Origin: BOKV01 sp049289295
GTDB taxonomy: Bacteria; Pseudomonadota; Alphaproteobacteria; Rhizobiales; Rhizobiaceae
Reading direction: 5' to 3'
DNA length: 64,000 bases
Assembly: GCA_049289295.1 (NCBI GenBank)
Contig: JBATLL010000102.1
Coordinates: 1-64,000 of the forward strand
Shown here: in pieces, positions 1 to 9,088 of the stretch
Layout: every line of letters begins with the position of its first letter
How positions within the stretch are numbered: position 1 is the first letter of the stretch
Program-made: the position numbers and the translations under genes
Notes under the pieces: generated by a model
Seen by the model: the letters and a program-made list of their open reading frames with translations, nothing else
Told to the model about the DNA's origin: nothing
The model's database searches: none

Positions 1-86
1 TCCCGCAGGCCTCTCCCTCCTCCCTGGCAGCGGGAAAACCGAGGTCCGGTCTCCCTCCCCTCCCACATAAACCGGATCTCCCAAAA

Positions 87-119
87 GCACCCGCTGACCC
101 ACAAGGCAGCGGGTGTTTT
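87..119 (+). terminator. Intrinsic terminator of an upstream gene
   Basis: A perfect 9-bp stem (CACCCGCTG at 88-96, CAGCGGGTG at 107-115) with a 10-base loop is followed by TTTT. AAAA at 83-86 on the other side makes it potentially bidirectional. No gene precedes it in the window, so it probably ends a + strand gene lying to the left. Bases 1-86 hold nothing else I can name. Confidence 0.7.
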
Positions 120-239
120 GCTGTCTGGGCTAGACGACGACACTTCAGGCGTTTAGGTGAACCTCGCCTGCAGCCATGACGCGGGAGTGTATTCATGAGC
201 CGGGCTGGCAGGCGGGACAAATCGGGAGCAGGCGCAGAC

Positions 240-656
240 ATGACAAGAACCTTCAGGACGACCCGCATGCTGCATTTCGGCGATTGCGACATTTCGGGAA
301 CCGCCTACTTCCCTTCCTACCTCAACATTCTCAATGGCGTGAACGAAGAGTTCTGGGCCCATATCGGCTACCCGTGGCACCACATCATCTGGAATGAACG
401 CTGGGGAACTCCGACTGTCCATATCGCAGCCGATTTCTCCAAGCCCTCCTTCTTTGGCGATGAACTGTCATTCGAGATCAGGGTCGTGAAGGTCGGCCGT
501 TCCTCTGTCACCCTGCATCACGACATCAGTTGCGGCGATGAAAAGCGCTGGGCAAGCACGCAGGTGCTGGCAGCAAGCGACCTGGATAAACATACCTCGA
601 TCCCGTGGCGCGACGATGTCCGCGTCGCGCTCGAAGCCTGGCTGCCGCAGGAATAG
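240..656 (+). CDS. Hotdog-fold acyl-CoA thioesterase (4HBT family)
   Basis: A 138-residue single-domain hotdog protein, about the normal length for 4-hydroxybenzoyl-CoA thioesterase-like enzymes. These hydrolyse acyl-CoA thioesters in the cytoplasm. The N-terminal HFGDCDISG segment (residues 11-19) matches the family motif carrying the catalytic aspartate, followed by the hydrophobic helix region (YFPSYLNIL). The start at 240 is preferred over the in-frame start at 195 because the homology begins there and GGAG lies about 12 bases upstream. The gene converges on acuI with 32 bases between them. The substrate is unknown; the position next to acyl-CoA metabolism (acuI) may be coincidental. Confidence 0.8.
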   Translation: MTRTFRTTRMLHFGDCDISGTAYFPSYLNILNGVNEEFWAHIGYPWHHIIWNERWGTPTVHIAADFSKPSFFGDELSFEIRVVKVGRSSVTLHHDISCGDEKRWASTQVLAASDLDKHTSIPWRDDVRVALEAWLPQE

Positions 657-688
657 CCCGCGCCAGCCAGCCCCTTGTTTCTTGCGCC

Positions 689-1684
689 TCAGGCGTTCAC
701 GTCAACGACGACGCGGCCCCTTACCTGACCCTTGAGAATATCCGAACCAAGCCTCGGCAAATCTTCGAGGCGGGCGGGTTCGATCATCGATTCCAGCCTG
801 TCCATCGGCAGGTCGCTTGCGACGCGCTTCCAGGCCGGCAACCGGTTCTCGAAGGGTTGCATGACCGAATCGATGCCAAGCAGGTTTACCCCGCGCAGGA
901 GAAACGGAATGACGCTGCCCGGATAGCTGGCACCGCCAGCCAGTCCGACCGCCGCGACCGAACCGCCATACTTCATCTGTCCCAGAACCCGCGCCAGCAT
1001 CTCGCCACCAACGGCATCGACGCACCCTGCCCAGGTCTCGGTTTCAAGCGGCCTTTTCACTGCCTCGTTGATGCTGGCACGTTCAACGATGGTCGTGACC
1101 CCGAGTGAACGCAGATAGTCTGCCGTTTCCGGCCGTCCGGTGACCCCTGCCACCTCGTAGCCAAGTTTCGCCAGGATGGCACTGGCAACGGAACCGACAC
1201 CGCCCGCTGCACCGGTCACCAGAACCGGCCCTGCCCCAGGCTTCAATCCCATGCGCTCCAGCGCCATCACCGCCAGCATGGCGGTGAACCCGGCGGTACC
1301 GACAGCCATGGCCTGCCTTGTGGTCAGTCCGTCAGGCAGGGGCACCAGCCAATCGGCATCGACCCGCGCTTTCTGCCCATATCCGCCCCAGCGAACTTCG
1401 CCGACGCGCCAGCCGGTCAGGACGACCTTGTCGCCAGCCTTGTAGCGCGGATCGCTGCTCTTCTCGACGACACCGGCAAAATCGATGCCCGGCACGTGGG
1501 GATAATTGCGAACGAGACCCCCGCCCGGCCCGATGCAAAGCCCGTCCTTGTAATTGACGGTCGAATATTCGACCGCAACCGTGACATTGCCTTCAGGCAG
1601 TTGTGTCTCGTTGACCTGTTCGACGGAAGCGGATGTCTTGCCCGTTTCCGCGTCCTTGCGCACCACCAATGCCTTGAAGTCCAT
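689..1684 (-). CDS. acuI: Acryloyl-CoA reductase (NADPH), AcuI-type MDR oxidoreductase
   Basis: A 331-residue zinc-less medium-chain dehydrogenase/reductase of the YhdH/AcuI type. It has an N-terminal GroES-like domain (VEYSTVNYKDGL, then HVPGIDFAGVV) and a Rossmann domain with the nucleotide motif VTGAAGGVGSVA. AcuI reduces toxic acryloyl-CoA to propionyl-CoA with NADPH, the last detoxifying step of DMSP-derived C3 metabolism. The start at 1684 has GGAAGGG about 10 bases upstream and removes 13 unaligned residues from the longer frame. It lies downstream of dmdA on the same strand (165-base gap), an order known from marine Roseobacter genomes, which supports this reading over a generic quinone oxidoreductase. 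Confidence 0.85.
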   Translation of the reverse strand: MDFKALVVRKDAETGKTSASVEQVNETQLPEGNVTVAVEYSTVNYKDGLCIGPGGGLVRNYPHVPGIDFAGVVEKSSDPRYKAGDKVVLTGWRVGEVRWGGYGQKARVDADWLVPLPDGLTTRQAMAVGTAGFTAMLAVMALERMGLKPGAGPVLVTGAAGGVGSVASAILAKLGYEVAGVTGRPETADYLRSLGVTTIVERASINEAVKRPLETETWAGCVDAVGGEMLARVLGQMKYGGSVAAVGLAGGASYPGSVIPFLLRGVNLLGIDSVMQPFENRLPAWKRVASDLPMDRLESMIEPARLEDLPRLGSDILKGQVRGRVVVDVNA

Positions 1685-1849
1685 TTCTGCGACACCCTTC
1701 CATTTCATTCGTTTCAGGCACACCAGCGCTGTAACAGGTACCGCGCCATTCCTGAGCCGATCTTCATCCGACCCTCATAGGCCGCATTGCGGACCCGTTC
1801 GTCAATATGCACGATTGGCCGGGCGTAGCTGCAACCTCGTTCTGGTCAC

Positions 1850-2953
1850 CTACAGAAATGGCAATTCGACGAGCTTCGCCGCGACGCCCTTGCCGCCACG
1901 CACCACCTGGACTTCCTGTCCTGGATGAATGGAAGTCGAAATCAGTGCATAGCCGATATTGGCATCCATGCGCCGCGACCAGACACAATTGGTCATGTCG
2001 CCGACCTTCTTGCCATTCACGTGAATGGGATCCCAGCTGAAGCCGAGCGGTGCGGGTTCCCTGCCTTCGAGCACAAGGCCAAGCTGATGACGCCTCGGTC
2101 CTTCGGCCGCAACCTTGCGCAGCGCCTGGATGCCGACAACATCGTTGCCGACATCAAGATCGACATATTTGGCAAGCCGCACCTCGAACGGATTGGTCTC
2201 GTCATCCGTATCGCCACCCACCGAAACAAGACCGCTTTCCGTGCGCTCTGCCGTTGCCGGTGCGCCAGGGCCAATTCCCCACGGTTTGCCTGCTTCCTTG
2301 AAGATGTTCCACAGTTCGGTTCCCCTGGAACCGTCACGCAGATAAATCTCGAAGCCGCCCTGCTTTGACCAGCCAGAGCGCTGCACTGCGACGGGAATGC
2401 CCTCGATCTCGATTTCCTTGAACCAGAAATACTTGACCTGGCGCACCCAGTCGCCAACCACCGAGGCGACCACATCTTCCGCTTTCGGTCCCTGGATCGC
2501 CATCGGCGACACATCGGGCTCACTCACCTCGACGCGCAGTCCCCGCTCTGCGGCGATGGCACGAGCCCAGAACCATATGTCTGAATCAGCGATGGAGAAC
2601 CAGTACAGGTCATCGGCAAGCTTGAGCAGGATCGGATCGTTGATGAGCGTTCCCTTGTGGTTGCACAGGGGCACGTATTTGCCCTGCCCCACTGCGCATT
2701 TGCTCAGATCGCGCGGCGACAGCATTTGCGCCAGCACACCAGCATCGGGACCCTTGAGCTGCACCTGGCGCTCACAGCCCACATCCCATTGCGACACGCC
2801 CTTGATGATCCGCCAATATTCCTCTTCCGGATGGCCATAGCCTGTCGGCATGATCATGCGGTTGTAGATGCTTGCCGACTTGAGGCCTTCGGCAATGGTC
2901 GCTTCATAGAAGGGCGATGGGCGCAACCGCGCGGTAGGATGAATGGAGAACAT
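1850..2953 (-). CDS. dmdA: Dimethylsulfoniopropionate demethylase, GcvT family
   Basis: A 367-residue GcvT-fold protein, the length of DmdA. DmdA moves a methyl group from DMSP to tetrahydrofolate, giving methylmercaptopropionate. From memory the whole chain follows the Pelagibacter enzyme: N-terminal ARLRPSPF, YVPLCNHKGTLINDP, SIADSDIWFWA, MAIQGPK, RSGWSKQGGFEIYL, IGPGAP...ER.ESGL and NPFEVRL occur in the same order and spacing. Generic aminomethyltransferases lack several of these. acuI follows it, and a LysR gene diverges from it. A different onium substrate remains possible because DmdA-like paralogues exist, but the acuI neighbour favours DMSP. Confidence 0.82.
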   Translation of the reverse strand: MFSIHPTARLRPSPFYEATIAEGLKSASIYNRMIMPTGYGHPEEEYWRIIKGVSQWDVGCERQVQLKGPDAGVLAQMLSPRDLSKCAVGQGKYVPLCNHKGTLINDPILLKLADDLYWFSIADSDIWFWARAIAAERGLRVEVSEPDVSPMAIQGPKAEDVVASVVGDWVRQVKYFWFKEIEIEGIPVAVQRSGWSKQGGFEIYLRDGSRGTELWNIFKEAGKPWGIGPGAPATAERTESGLVSVGGDTDDETNPFEVRLAKYVDLDVGNDVVGIQALRKVAAEGPRRHQLGLVLEGREPAPLGFSWDPIHVNGKKVGDMTNCVWSRRMDANIGYALISTSIHPGQEVQVVRGGKGVAAKLVELPFL

Positions 2954-3260
2954 CGTCGGGTTCCTGGTCTTGAGCCGTCGGCAAGGCCATTGCCTGCCGC
3001 CAATCTCCAGCCCGACGCTCGCCCGGCAATCCCGGATATGCTCATGGGGTGGCTAGCAGCGAGCGATCCAGTACACACATCATCCCAGGCGGGTATCAAA
3101 ACGGGAAATCTGCTCCACTTTCCAACGCCGCTTGCCAGCGGGCAACCAAAAAAAGAATGGACCATGACATAACTTGTGGAATAGCAGGATCGGGCATGAG
3201 ACAATCATGTCCTTGTTTGAGCAGGCCAATGCGGCAACGTGGCAATGAGGGGACGGGCCA
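2954..3260. promoter_or_regulatory. Divergent promoter region dmdA / LysR
   Basis: A 307-base non-coding gap between the divergent starts of dmdA and the LysR gene, the usual site for a LysR-type regulator to bind. The half nearer the regulator contains an A-rich run (about 3149-3156) and AT-richer sequence than its surroundings. AGGGG about 9 bases before 3261 is the ribosome site of the LysR gene. I could not identify an operator palindrome with certainty. Confidence 0.45.
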
Positions 3261-4193
3261 ATGAGTGACAAGTTACCCCATCTTATCTGGCTGCGCGCCT
3301 TCGAGGCCTCGGCCAGGCATCTCAGCTTTACCCAGGCAGCAAATGAACTCAACCTGACCCAGGCAGCCATTTCCAAGCAGGTCAAGCTGCTGGAACTCTA
3401 TCTGCGCGAGCAGCTTTTCATTCGCAAGCCGCGCAGCCTGCTGCTGACCCGCACCGGTGAGGCCTACCTGCCCAAGGTTCGCGATGCCTTCGAGCGACTG
3501 GCGGCAGGCACCAGGGAAGTCTTCGGCAACCGCAAGGCGGGAGCGCTGACGGTGCGTTCGGCGGTGGGCTTTTCCGTCAACTGGCTGGGCCCGCGGCTTG
3601 GCGGTTTCACCATGCGTTATCCAGAAAAGCAGATACGCATCATTTCCAGCGTCTGGTCAGACGAGTTCGACAAGGAACGTTTCGACCTGGACATCCAGTA
3701 CGGCACCGGCAAGTGGCCCGGCTTCAAGATCGACCGCCTCACCTGGGAGACAGTCACCCCGGTCTGTTCACCCGCACTGCTAGAGGGACCGAACGCCTTG
3801 CGCAGGCCTGAAGACCTGGCAAACCATTCGCTGCTGCATGTGCTTGGTTACGAGGAAGGCTGGGGAAACTGGCTGCAACTGGCGGGCGCTTCGAAAGTCG
3901 ATTCAGGCCGCGGCATCAAGTTCGACACATCGCTGATCGCCTTTGAGGTGGCCGCAAGTGGCCATGGCGTTGCGCTTGGCCGCAGTTCGATGGCCAACAA
4001 GGAATTGGCGGCAGGACGCCTGGTTGCACCCTTCGACGTGCACCTTCCCCTGAAGGAATCCTTCTATCTGATTTCGCCGATCGAAGGCACCGGCCATGCC
4101 GATACTGATCTGTTCAGGGACTGGCTGCTGGCCGAAGTCGCCGCGGAGCGCAATGCGAGCCAGAGCGCTGCCTCACCCGATCAGGAGCGTTGA
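3261..4193 (+). CDS. LysR-family regulator, GcvA-like
   Basis: A 310-residue LysR-type regulator. The N-terminal winged helix-turn-helix is clear (LSFTQAANELNLTQAAISKQVKLLE, then LFIRKPRSLLLTRTGEAYL), followed by a substrate-sensing domain (LTVRSAVGFSVNWLGPRL and further). The LPHLIWLRAFEASARHLSF opening and the FDLDIQYGTGKWPG segment are typical of the GcvA subgroup, whose members often control one-carbon or amino-acid catabolic genes. Being divergent from dmdA-acuI, it is the natural candidate to control them, with the inducer unknown. Confidence 0.85.
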   Translation: MSDKLPHLIWLRAFEASARHLSFTQAANELNLTQAAISKQVKLLELYLREQLFIRKPRSLLLTRTGEAYLPKVRDAFERLAAGTREVFGNRKAGALTVRSAVGFSVNWLGPRLGGFTMRYPEKQIRIISSVWSDEFDKERFDLDIQYGTGKWPGFKIDRLTWETVTPVCSPALLEGPNALRRPEDLANHSLLHVLGYEEGWGNWLQLAGASKVDSGRGIKFDTSLIAFEVAASGHGVALGRSSMANKELAAGRLVAPFDVHLPLKESFYLISPIEGTGHADTDLFRDWLLAEVAAERNASQSAASPDQER

Positions 4194-4222
4194 AAAGAAA
4201 TGCGGCGGGTTTCCCCGCCGCA
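4192..4222 (-). terminator. Intrinsic terminator of the first binding-protein gene
   Basis: A perfect 9-bp stem TGCGGCGGG / CCCGCCGCA (4201-4209 and 4214-4222) with a TTTC loop. Read on the minus strand it is followed by TTTCTTTTC, so it ends the minus-strand gene at 4247-5845. It begins at the stop codon of the LysR gene and may also serve that convergent gene. Confidence 0.8.
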
Positions 4223-4246
4223 CGCCGCTGTTGATAACTGTCAGGA

Positions 4247-5845
4247 TCAGGCGAACCACCAGCGCTCGGAAGCGCGGCCACCATCCAGATCCCAGTTCGA
4301 GGCAACATCCTCGCCATGCTGGATCTTGTTCGACAGGCCGTTGATGTAGTTGTTGAAGAGCGGAACAATCGCACCGCCATCATCATGCAGCAACTCCTGC
4401 GTTTCGCGATACATCGCCGCGCGCTTGGCCTCGTCGAGTTCACCCTTCGCAGCCTTGGTGATTTCGTTGAACTTCTTGGCTGCGTCGGTGGTCTTCCAGG
4501 CAGTGTCGTTCCATTCGGTGCTGTCCACGTAGGCGGAAGCATACATCCAGTCGATGGTTGGACGACCGGACCAGTAGCACGCGCACCAGCCCTTCTTGTT
4601 CCACACGTTCGACCAGTAGCCGTCGGATGGTTCACGCACCACTTCGATGTCGATACCGCACTCCTTGGCGGAAGCGGCGATGAGCTGGGCTGCATCGACG
4701 GCACCTGCGAAAGCTGCATCCGAGGCGGACAGCTGGATCGCGCCCGAATGGCCGGACTTCTTGTAGTGTTCGGCAGCCTTCTCGGGATCGAACTCGCGCT
4801 GCGGTAGTTCAGCATAGAACGGCATGGATGGCGAAACAGGGATGTCATTGCCCAGAGCGCCATGGCCAAGCAGGATCTTGTCCACCAGTTCCTGGCGCTT
4901 GATTGCCAGTTTCAGTGCCATGCGCAGATCCGCATTGCCGAACGGCTCCACATCGAGGCGCATCGGGAAGGTGTAATGCGCGGTTCCCGACTTCTCCATG
5001 ATGGCGATATCGGGATTGCGCGCCAAAAGCGCTACCGTCTTGGGGTCGACGCGGCTGATGACGTCCACATCGCCGTTCATCAGAGCGTTCTGGCGTGCGG
5101 TCACATCGATGATCGACAGATATTCGACCTCATCGAAATGCGCCTTGCCTTCCTTGAAGTAGTTCGGGTTGCGCTTGAGCAGCGCTCGTACACCCGGATC
5201 ATAGCTATCAACCATGTATCCACCGGTTCCGATACCGGCATTGGGATCGATCTTGCCATCGGTGGCCGGCAGGATCATCAGGTGGTAGTCGCTGATCAGG
5301 TAGGGGAAATCCGCATTGGCTGCGTTCAGTTCGAATACCACATTGTCTCCATCCTTGCGAATATCGACGATCCCAGAGATAACGCCCTTGGCAGCGGACT
5401 TCGAATCCTCGCCGCGGTGGTAGTTGATCGAGGCGATCACATCGTCGGCAGTCATGGTCTTGCCGTTGTGGAATTCAACGCCCGAACGCAGCTTGAAGAC
5501 CCAGGTCTTGGCGTCGGAAGAATCGTAGCTTTCCGCGAGTTCCGGTACAAGCTGTCCCTTTTCGTTCACTTCGGTCAGGTAGTTGCCAACCGAAAAGCCG
5601 ACACCCGAAGCCCAATCGTTCTCGAATGTGCCGGGATCAAGTGAGTCGGTCGTGGAACCATGGCCGGAACCGATCCGGAACCGTCCGCCCTTCTTTGGGG
5701 TCATGGCCATAGCCTTGTCGGCGAGACTCAAAGCCGCTGGCAGTGCCATGCCGGTGGCCAGTGCGCCCATGACGAACTGACGTCGGTCGATCTGGCGCTC
5801 GCTCAGCATTTTTGCCTGACGGTTGAGATAGTCTTCCTTCTTCAT
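4247..5845 (-). CDS. Peptide/nickel-type ABC transporter substrate-binding protein (SBP_bac_5), Tat-exported, copy 1
   Basis: A 532-residue periplasmic binding protein of the DppA/OppA family. Residues 20-26 (DRRQFVM) form a twin-arginine motif, followed by a hydrophobic stretch ending near ADKAMA, so it is probably exported folded by Tat. The core has the usual family signature (GVEFHNGKTMTADDVIASI, RNPNYFKEGKAHFDEVEY). The start at 5845 has GGGAGG 8-10 bases upstream. It is closely similar along its full length to the next gene (6117-7727), clearly a tandem duplication. The permeases and ATPase of the system are on the other strand from 8108. The substrate (oligopeptide, opine or similar) cannot be told from sequence. 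Confidence 0.88.
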   Translation of the reverse strand: MKKEDYLNRQAKMLSERQIDRRQFVMGALATGMALPAALSLADKAMAMTPKKGGRFRIGSGHGSTTDSLDPGTFENDWASGVGFSVGNYLTEVNEKGQLVPELAESYDSSDAKTWVFKLRSGVEFHNGKTMTADDVIASINYHRGEDSKSAAKGVISGIVDIRKDGDNVVFELNAANADFPYLISDYHLMILPATDGKIDPNAGIGTGGYMVDSYDPGVRALLKRNPNYFKEGKAHFDEVEYLSIIDVTARQNALMNGDVDVISRVDPKTVALLARNPDIAIMEKSGTAHYTFPMRLDVEPFGNADLRMALKLAIKRQELVDKILLGHGALGNDIPVSPSMPFYAELPQREFDPEKAAEHYKKSGHSGAIQLSASDAAFAGAVDAAQLIAASAKECGIDIEVVREPSDGYWSNVWNKKGWCACYWSGRPTIDWMYASAYVDSTEWNDTAWKTTDAAKKFNEITKAAKGELDEAKRAAMYRETQELLHDDGGAIVPLFNNYINGLSNKIQHGEDVASNWDLDGGRASERWWFA

Positions 5846-6052
5846 CTTCAAATCCTCCCTGGCGTAACCCGAAAACCATGAATTACCGGGCCAAGATGGC
5901 CGCACAAAGCGGGTTGCCAGCATCAAGTGGGCAATAAAATTTGCACGACGTCAATGCGAAAGAACGTTTGAAGGCTCACGGCAGTTCAATTGTTGATGAT
6001 GAAACAGGGCCGAAAACGGCTGCGCGATACCCAGCCCAATTCCAATTCGCCA

Positions 6053-6080
6053 GGAAAAAAGCGGCGGGTTTCCCCGCCGC
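6053..6080 (-). terminator. Intrinsic terminator of the second binding-protein gene
   Basis: The stem GCGGCGGG / CCCGCCGC (6061-6080) on the minus strand is followed by TTTTTT (complement of 6055-6060). The hairpin sequence is the same as the one at 4201-4222, so the duplicated binding-protein genes kept their terminator. The gap 5846-6116 otherwise holds only the upstream region of the first copy. Confidence 0.85.
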
Positions 6081-6116
6081 TCCATCGATTTTTCAGGCTG
6101 GAATTGCGCCTGGATA

Positions 6117-7727
6117 TCAGGCGAACCACCAACGCTCGGCCATCTTGTTGCCGTCGTTGACCCAGTTGGCTGCCACTTCCTCGCCATGCGCGAGTTTCTT
6201 GGAGTGGCCCTGAATGAAGCTTGCCCACATAGCAACGATCGCGCCGCCATGTTCCTGGAGCAGTGCCTGGGCTTCCCAGTACTGGTCCTTGCGGGTCGCG
6301 TCGTTGGTTTCCGAACGCGCAGCGACAACCAGAGAGTTGAACTTGTCGGCCTGCTCGCCGGATTTCCAGGCGGTGTCGTTCCATTCGGTGTCGTTGGTAT
6401 AGGCAGCCGAATACATCCAGTCCTGGGTTGGACGACCACCCCAGTAGCACGCGGACCATGGCTTCTTGTTCCACACGTTGGACCAGTAACCATCCTTCGG
6501 CTCGCGCACGATCTCGATGTCGATGCCTGCTTCCTTGGCAGATGCCGCGATAAGCTGGGCTGCATCGACTGCACCGGCAAATGCAGCGTCGGAAACCGAC
6601 AGCTGGATTTTCCCGGAATGTCCGGACTTCTTGTAGTGCATGGCGGCCTTTTCGGCGTCGAACTCATGCTTCGGCAGTTCGGTGTTGAGGAACGGCATCG
6701 AGGCATTGACCGGAACGTCGTTGCCCGCCTCACCATTGCCAAGCAGGATCTTGTCGACCAGTTCCTGACGCTTGATCGCATACTTGAGCGCCATGCGCAG
6801 ATCGTAATTGTCGAACGGTGCTGCATCCACACGCATCGGGAACGTATAGTGCTGCGTGCCCGTGGTCTTCAGGATTTCCACGTTCGGGTTGCGGCCCAGC
6901 AAGGCAACCGTCTTGGCGTCGACATTGTCGATATAGTCCACATCGCCATTCATCAGTGCGTTCTGACGCGCAGTGGTGTCGGCGAGTGTCAGCATTTCAA
7001 CTTCGTCGAAGAAGGCCGAATTTTCCTTGAAGTAGTTCGGGTTGCGCTTGAAGGTTGTGCTGGTGCCGGGATTGTAGTTTTCGACAACATACCCGCCGGT
7101 GCCTATTGGGCTGTTCGGGTCATCAATGCTGCCTTCCGCATTCGAATGCATGATCATGATGTGGTAGTCGGACACGATGTACGGGAAGTCGGCATTGCCG
7201 CCCGACAGTTCGAAAATAACCCGGTTGTCACCATCCGCCTTGATGTCGGTGATGGCGGAAAGCAGACCCTTGGCTGCGGACTTCGAGTTTTCGCCACGAT
7301 GATAATTGTACGTGGCAATCACGTCCTGGGCTGTCAGGGATTTGCCATTGTGGAACTCGACGCCCTTGCGAAGGTTGAACGCCCAGGTCTTTGCGCCATT
7401 GGACGGTTCGAAGCTCTCGGCAAGTTCCCCACGCAGTTTTCCGTCCTGGCCGATTTCGGTCAGGTGGTTGCCGCGGGCATAAAGAATGGCCTGGCTCATG
7501 CCGTTTTCGGAGGTGCCAGCGTCAAGAACGTCGGTCGTGGAACCATAAAGAGAACCAAAACGGAGTCGCCCGCCCTTGTTGGGCGTTGCTGCAAGCACAT
7601 TGTCTGCCAGAGACAGGGCTGTGGGAATGGCAAGTCCGGCCGCAATCGCGGACATAACAAACTGCCGGCGGTCAATCTGGCCTTCGGAAAGCCATTTCGC
7701 CTGCTTTTTCAAATAGTTATCTTTCAC
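6117..7727 (-). CDS. Peptide/nickel-type ABC transporter substrate-binding protein (SBP_bac_5), Tat-exported, copy 2
   Basis: A 536-residue paralogue of the preceding gene, sharing long blocks such as the DDVI/QDVI region, PNYFKE, TARQNALMNGDVD, LKxAIKRQELVDKILLG and AAFAGAVDAAQLIAASAKE. A twin-arginine motif (DRRQFVM, residues 19-25) precedes the hydrophobic signal region. I chose GTG at 7727 because GGGAGGAAC lies immediately upstream and the N-terminus then aligns with copy 1; the longer frame to 7814 has no such support. It lies nearest to the divergent transporter operon, so it is probably the main partner, with copy 1 widening substrate range. Confidence 0.88.
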   Translation of the reverse strand: MKDNYLKKQAKWLSEGQIDRRQFVMSAIAAGLAIPTALSLADNVLAATPNKGGRLRFGSLYGSTTDVLDAGTSENGMSQAILYARGNHLTEIGQDGKLRGELAESFEPSNGAKTWAFNLRKGVEFHNGKSLTAQDVIATYNYHRGENSKSAAKGLLSAITDIKADGDNRVIFELSGGNADFPYIVSDYHIMIMHSNAEGSIDDPNSPIGTGGYVVENYNPGTSTTFKRNPNYFKENSAFFDEVEMLTLADTTARQNALMNGDVDYIDNVDAKTVALLGRNPNVEILKTTGTQHYTFPMRVDAAPFDNYDLRMALKYAIKRQELVDKILLGNGEAGNDVPVNASMPFLNTELPKHEFDAEKAAMHYKKSGHSGKIQLSVSDAAFAGAVDAAQLIAASAKEAGIDIEIVREPKDGYWSNVWNKKPWSACYWGGRPTQDWMYSAAYTNDTEWNDTAWKSGEQADKFNSLVVAARSETNDATRKDQYWEAQALLQEHGGAIVAMWASFIQGHSKKLAHGEEVAANWVNDGNKMAERWWFA

Positions 7728-8107
7728 GTGTTCCTCCCAGGAAAGATCGAGTTTCAAACCTGCCAGACAAACTCGGCGATCTAACACGCCGCATTGGTCG
7801 GGCTTGTTGGCCAATAATCACTGTTTCGAAGCCGGATTATCGTTTGGATCACACCGACGACTTCATTAGTTTAAACAGCCCCATGGAAAACCTAAGAACA
7901 ATTTTTATAGGGTCATTGCAGGCGCGCAGGTTATGGTGTCCGCTTTTTCTCCCGGCTTTGCATCAATGCAGCCCGATCTTTCCCCAGGGGCTTTCAAAGC
8001 GGGCGAAGCGAGTGCTTTACAAATGATAATTCATTGCTCCACTATAGGGGCACGACAGGCGAACAGCCAAAAAAAGAGACAGGAGCCGGTCGGGGGAGGG
8101 TAGAAAT
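7728..8107. promoter_or_regulatory. Divergent promoter region of the peptide-type transporter
   Basis: A 380-base non-coding gap between the divergent starts of binding protein copy 2 and the DppB-like permease. The middle part (about 7820-7920) is clearly AT-richer than the genome around it, as expected for promoters. GGGGAGGG at 8093-8100 is the ribosome site of the permease. I see no convincing operator. Confidence 0.5.
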
Positions 8108-9088
8108 TTGCATCCGGTACTTTCAACGGTGCTGAAGCGTCTTGGTTTGGGCCTCGCTACGCTTTTCGTCGTTTCGGCAATCATCTTTTCTTCGATATCG
8201 CTCCTGCCGGGGGATTTCGGCCAGGCTGTCCTTGGACAGGCTGCCACGAAGGAAACGGTTGCCGCCTTCCGCAAGGAACTCGGCCTCGATAAGCCGGCGG
8301 TGGTCCGCTATTTCTCCTGGGTGGGTGACGTCCTGCAGGGCGATCTGGGAACTTCCTTTTCAGGAAGGAACGCCTCTGGCCAGGACCGTTCGCGCGCCGT
8401 CATCGACCTCGTCACACCACGTCTGAAGAACACGCTTTTCCTCGCTGGCGTGACCGCCATCATCGCAGTGCCGCTCGCCCTGTTCCTGGGCCTGACCGCA
8501 GCGCTCTACCGGAATTCGACCTATGACCGCGCCGTCAACGCGGCAACGCTCACGACGATTTCGACACCGGAATTCTTCGTTGCCTACATCCTGATCCTGC
8601 TGCTGGCTTCGCTGTGGCCGGTGCTGCCGTCACTGGCCAATGTGGATGAGAATACGGGACTGGCCGAACGGCTTTACCGAACTGCCCTACCCGCCCTCAC
8701 GCTGACGCTGGTCATCGTTGCGCACATGATGCGCATGACGCGCGCGGCAATCATCAACCTGCTCGCCAGTCCCTATATCGAAATGGCCAAGCTGAAGGGC
8801 GCGTCGCAGTCGCAGGTCATTTTACGCCATGCATTGCCGAACGCCTGGGCGCCGATTGCCACCGTCATCGCCTTCAACCTCGCCTACCTCGTGGTTGGGG
8901 TCGTGGTTGTCGAAGTGGTGTTCGTCTATCCGGGCATCGGGCAGCTGATGGTCGATTCGGTCACCTCGCGTGACATTCCCGTCGTTCAGGCCTGTGCGCT
9001 GATCTTCGCAGCGACCTACATCATCCTGAACCTCCTGGCCGACATCATCGGCATCATCACCAATCCGAGGCTTTTGCATCCAAGATGA
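8108..9088 (+). CDS. ABC transporter permease, DppB-like
   Basis: A 326-residue inner-membrane permease of the peptide/nickel family. It has one N-terminal membrane helix, a periplasmic loop, then about five helices with the EAA-type cytoplasmic loop (YIEMAKLKGASQSQVILRHALPN). Translation most likely starts at TTG 8108, seven bases after GGGGAGGG. The stop overlaps the next start as ATGA, so the three transporter genes are coupled. It pairs with the DppC-like protein to form the pore used by the binding proteins at 4247-7727. Confidence 0.9.
   Translation: MHPVLSTVLKRLGLGLATLFVVSAIIFSSISLLPGDFGQAVLGQAATKETVAAFRKELGLDKPAVVRYFSWVGDVLQGDLGTSFSGRNASGQDRSRAVIDLVTPRLKNTLFLAGVTAIIAVPLALFLGLTAALYRNSTYDRAVNAATLTTISTPEFFVAYILILLLASLWPVLPSLANVDENTGLAERLYRTALPALTLTLVIVAHMMRMTRAAIINLLASPYIEMAKLKGASQSQVILRHALPNAWAPIATVIAFNLAYLVVGVVVVEVVFVYPGIGQLMVDSVTSRDIPVVQACALIFAATYIILNLLADIIGIITNPRLLHPR

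Noticed and set aside
1850..2953. Ordinary glycine cleavage T-protein
   Set aside because: The length and conserved blocks follow DmdA, and gcvH, gcvP are absent; the GcvH-like protein far away is LbpA.
6186..7784. 532-codon open frame on the + strand
   Set aside because: It is fully antisense to binding protein copy 2, which has a Tat signal, ribosome site and terminator; GC-rich codon use leaves the opposite strand open.
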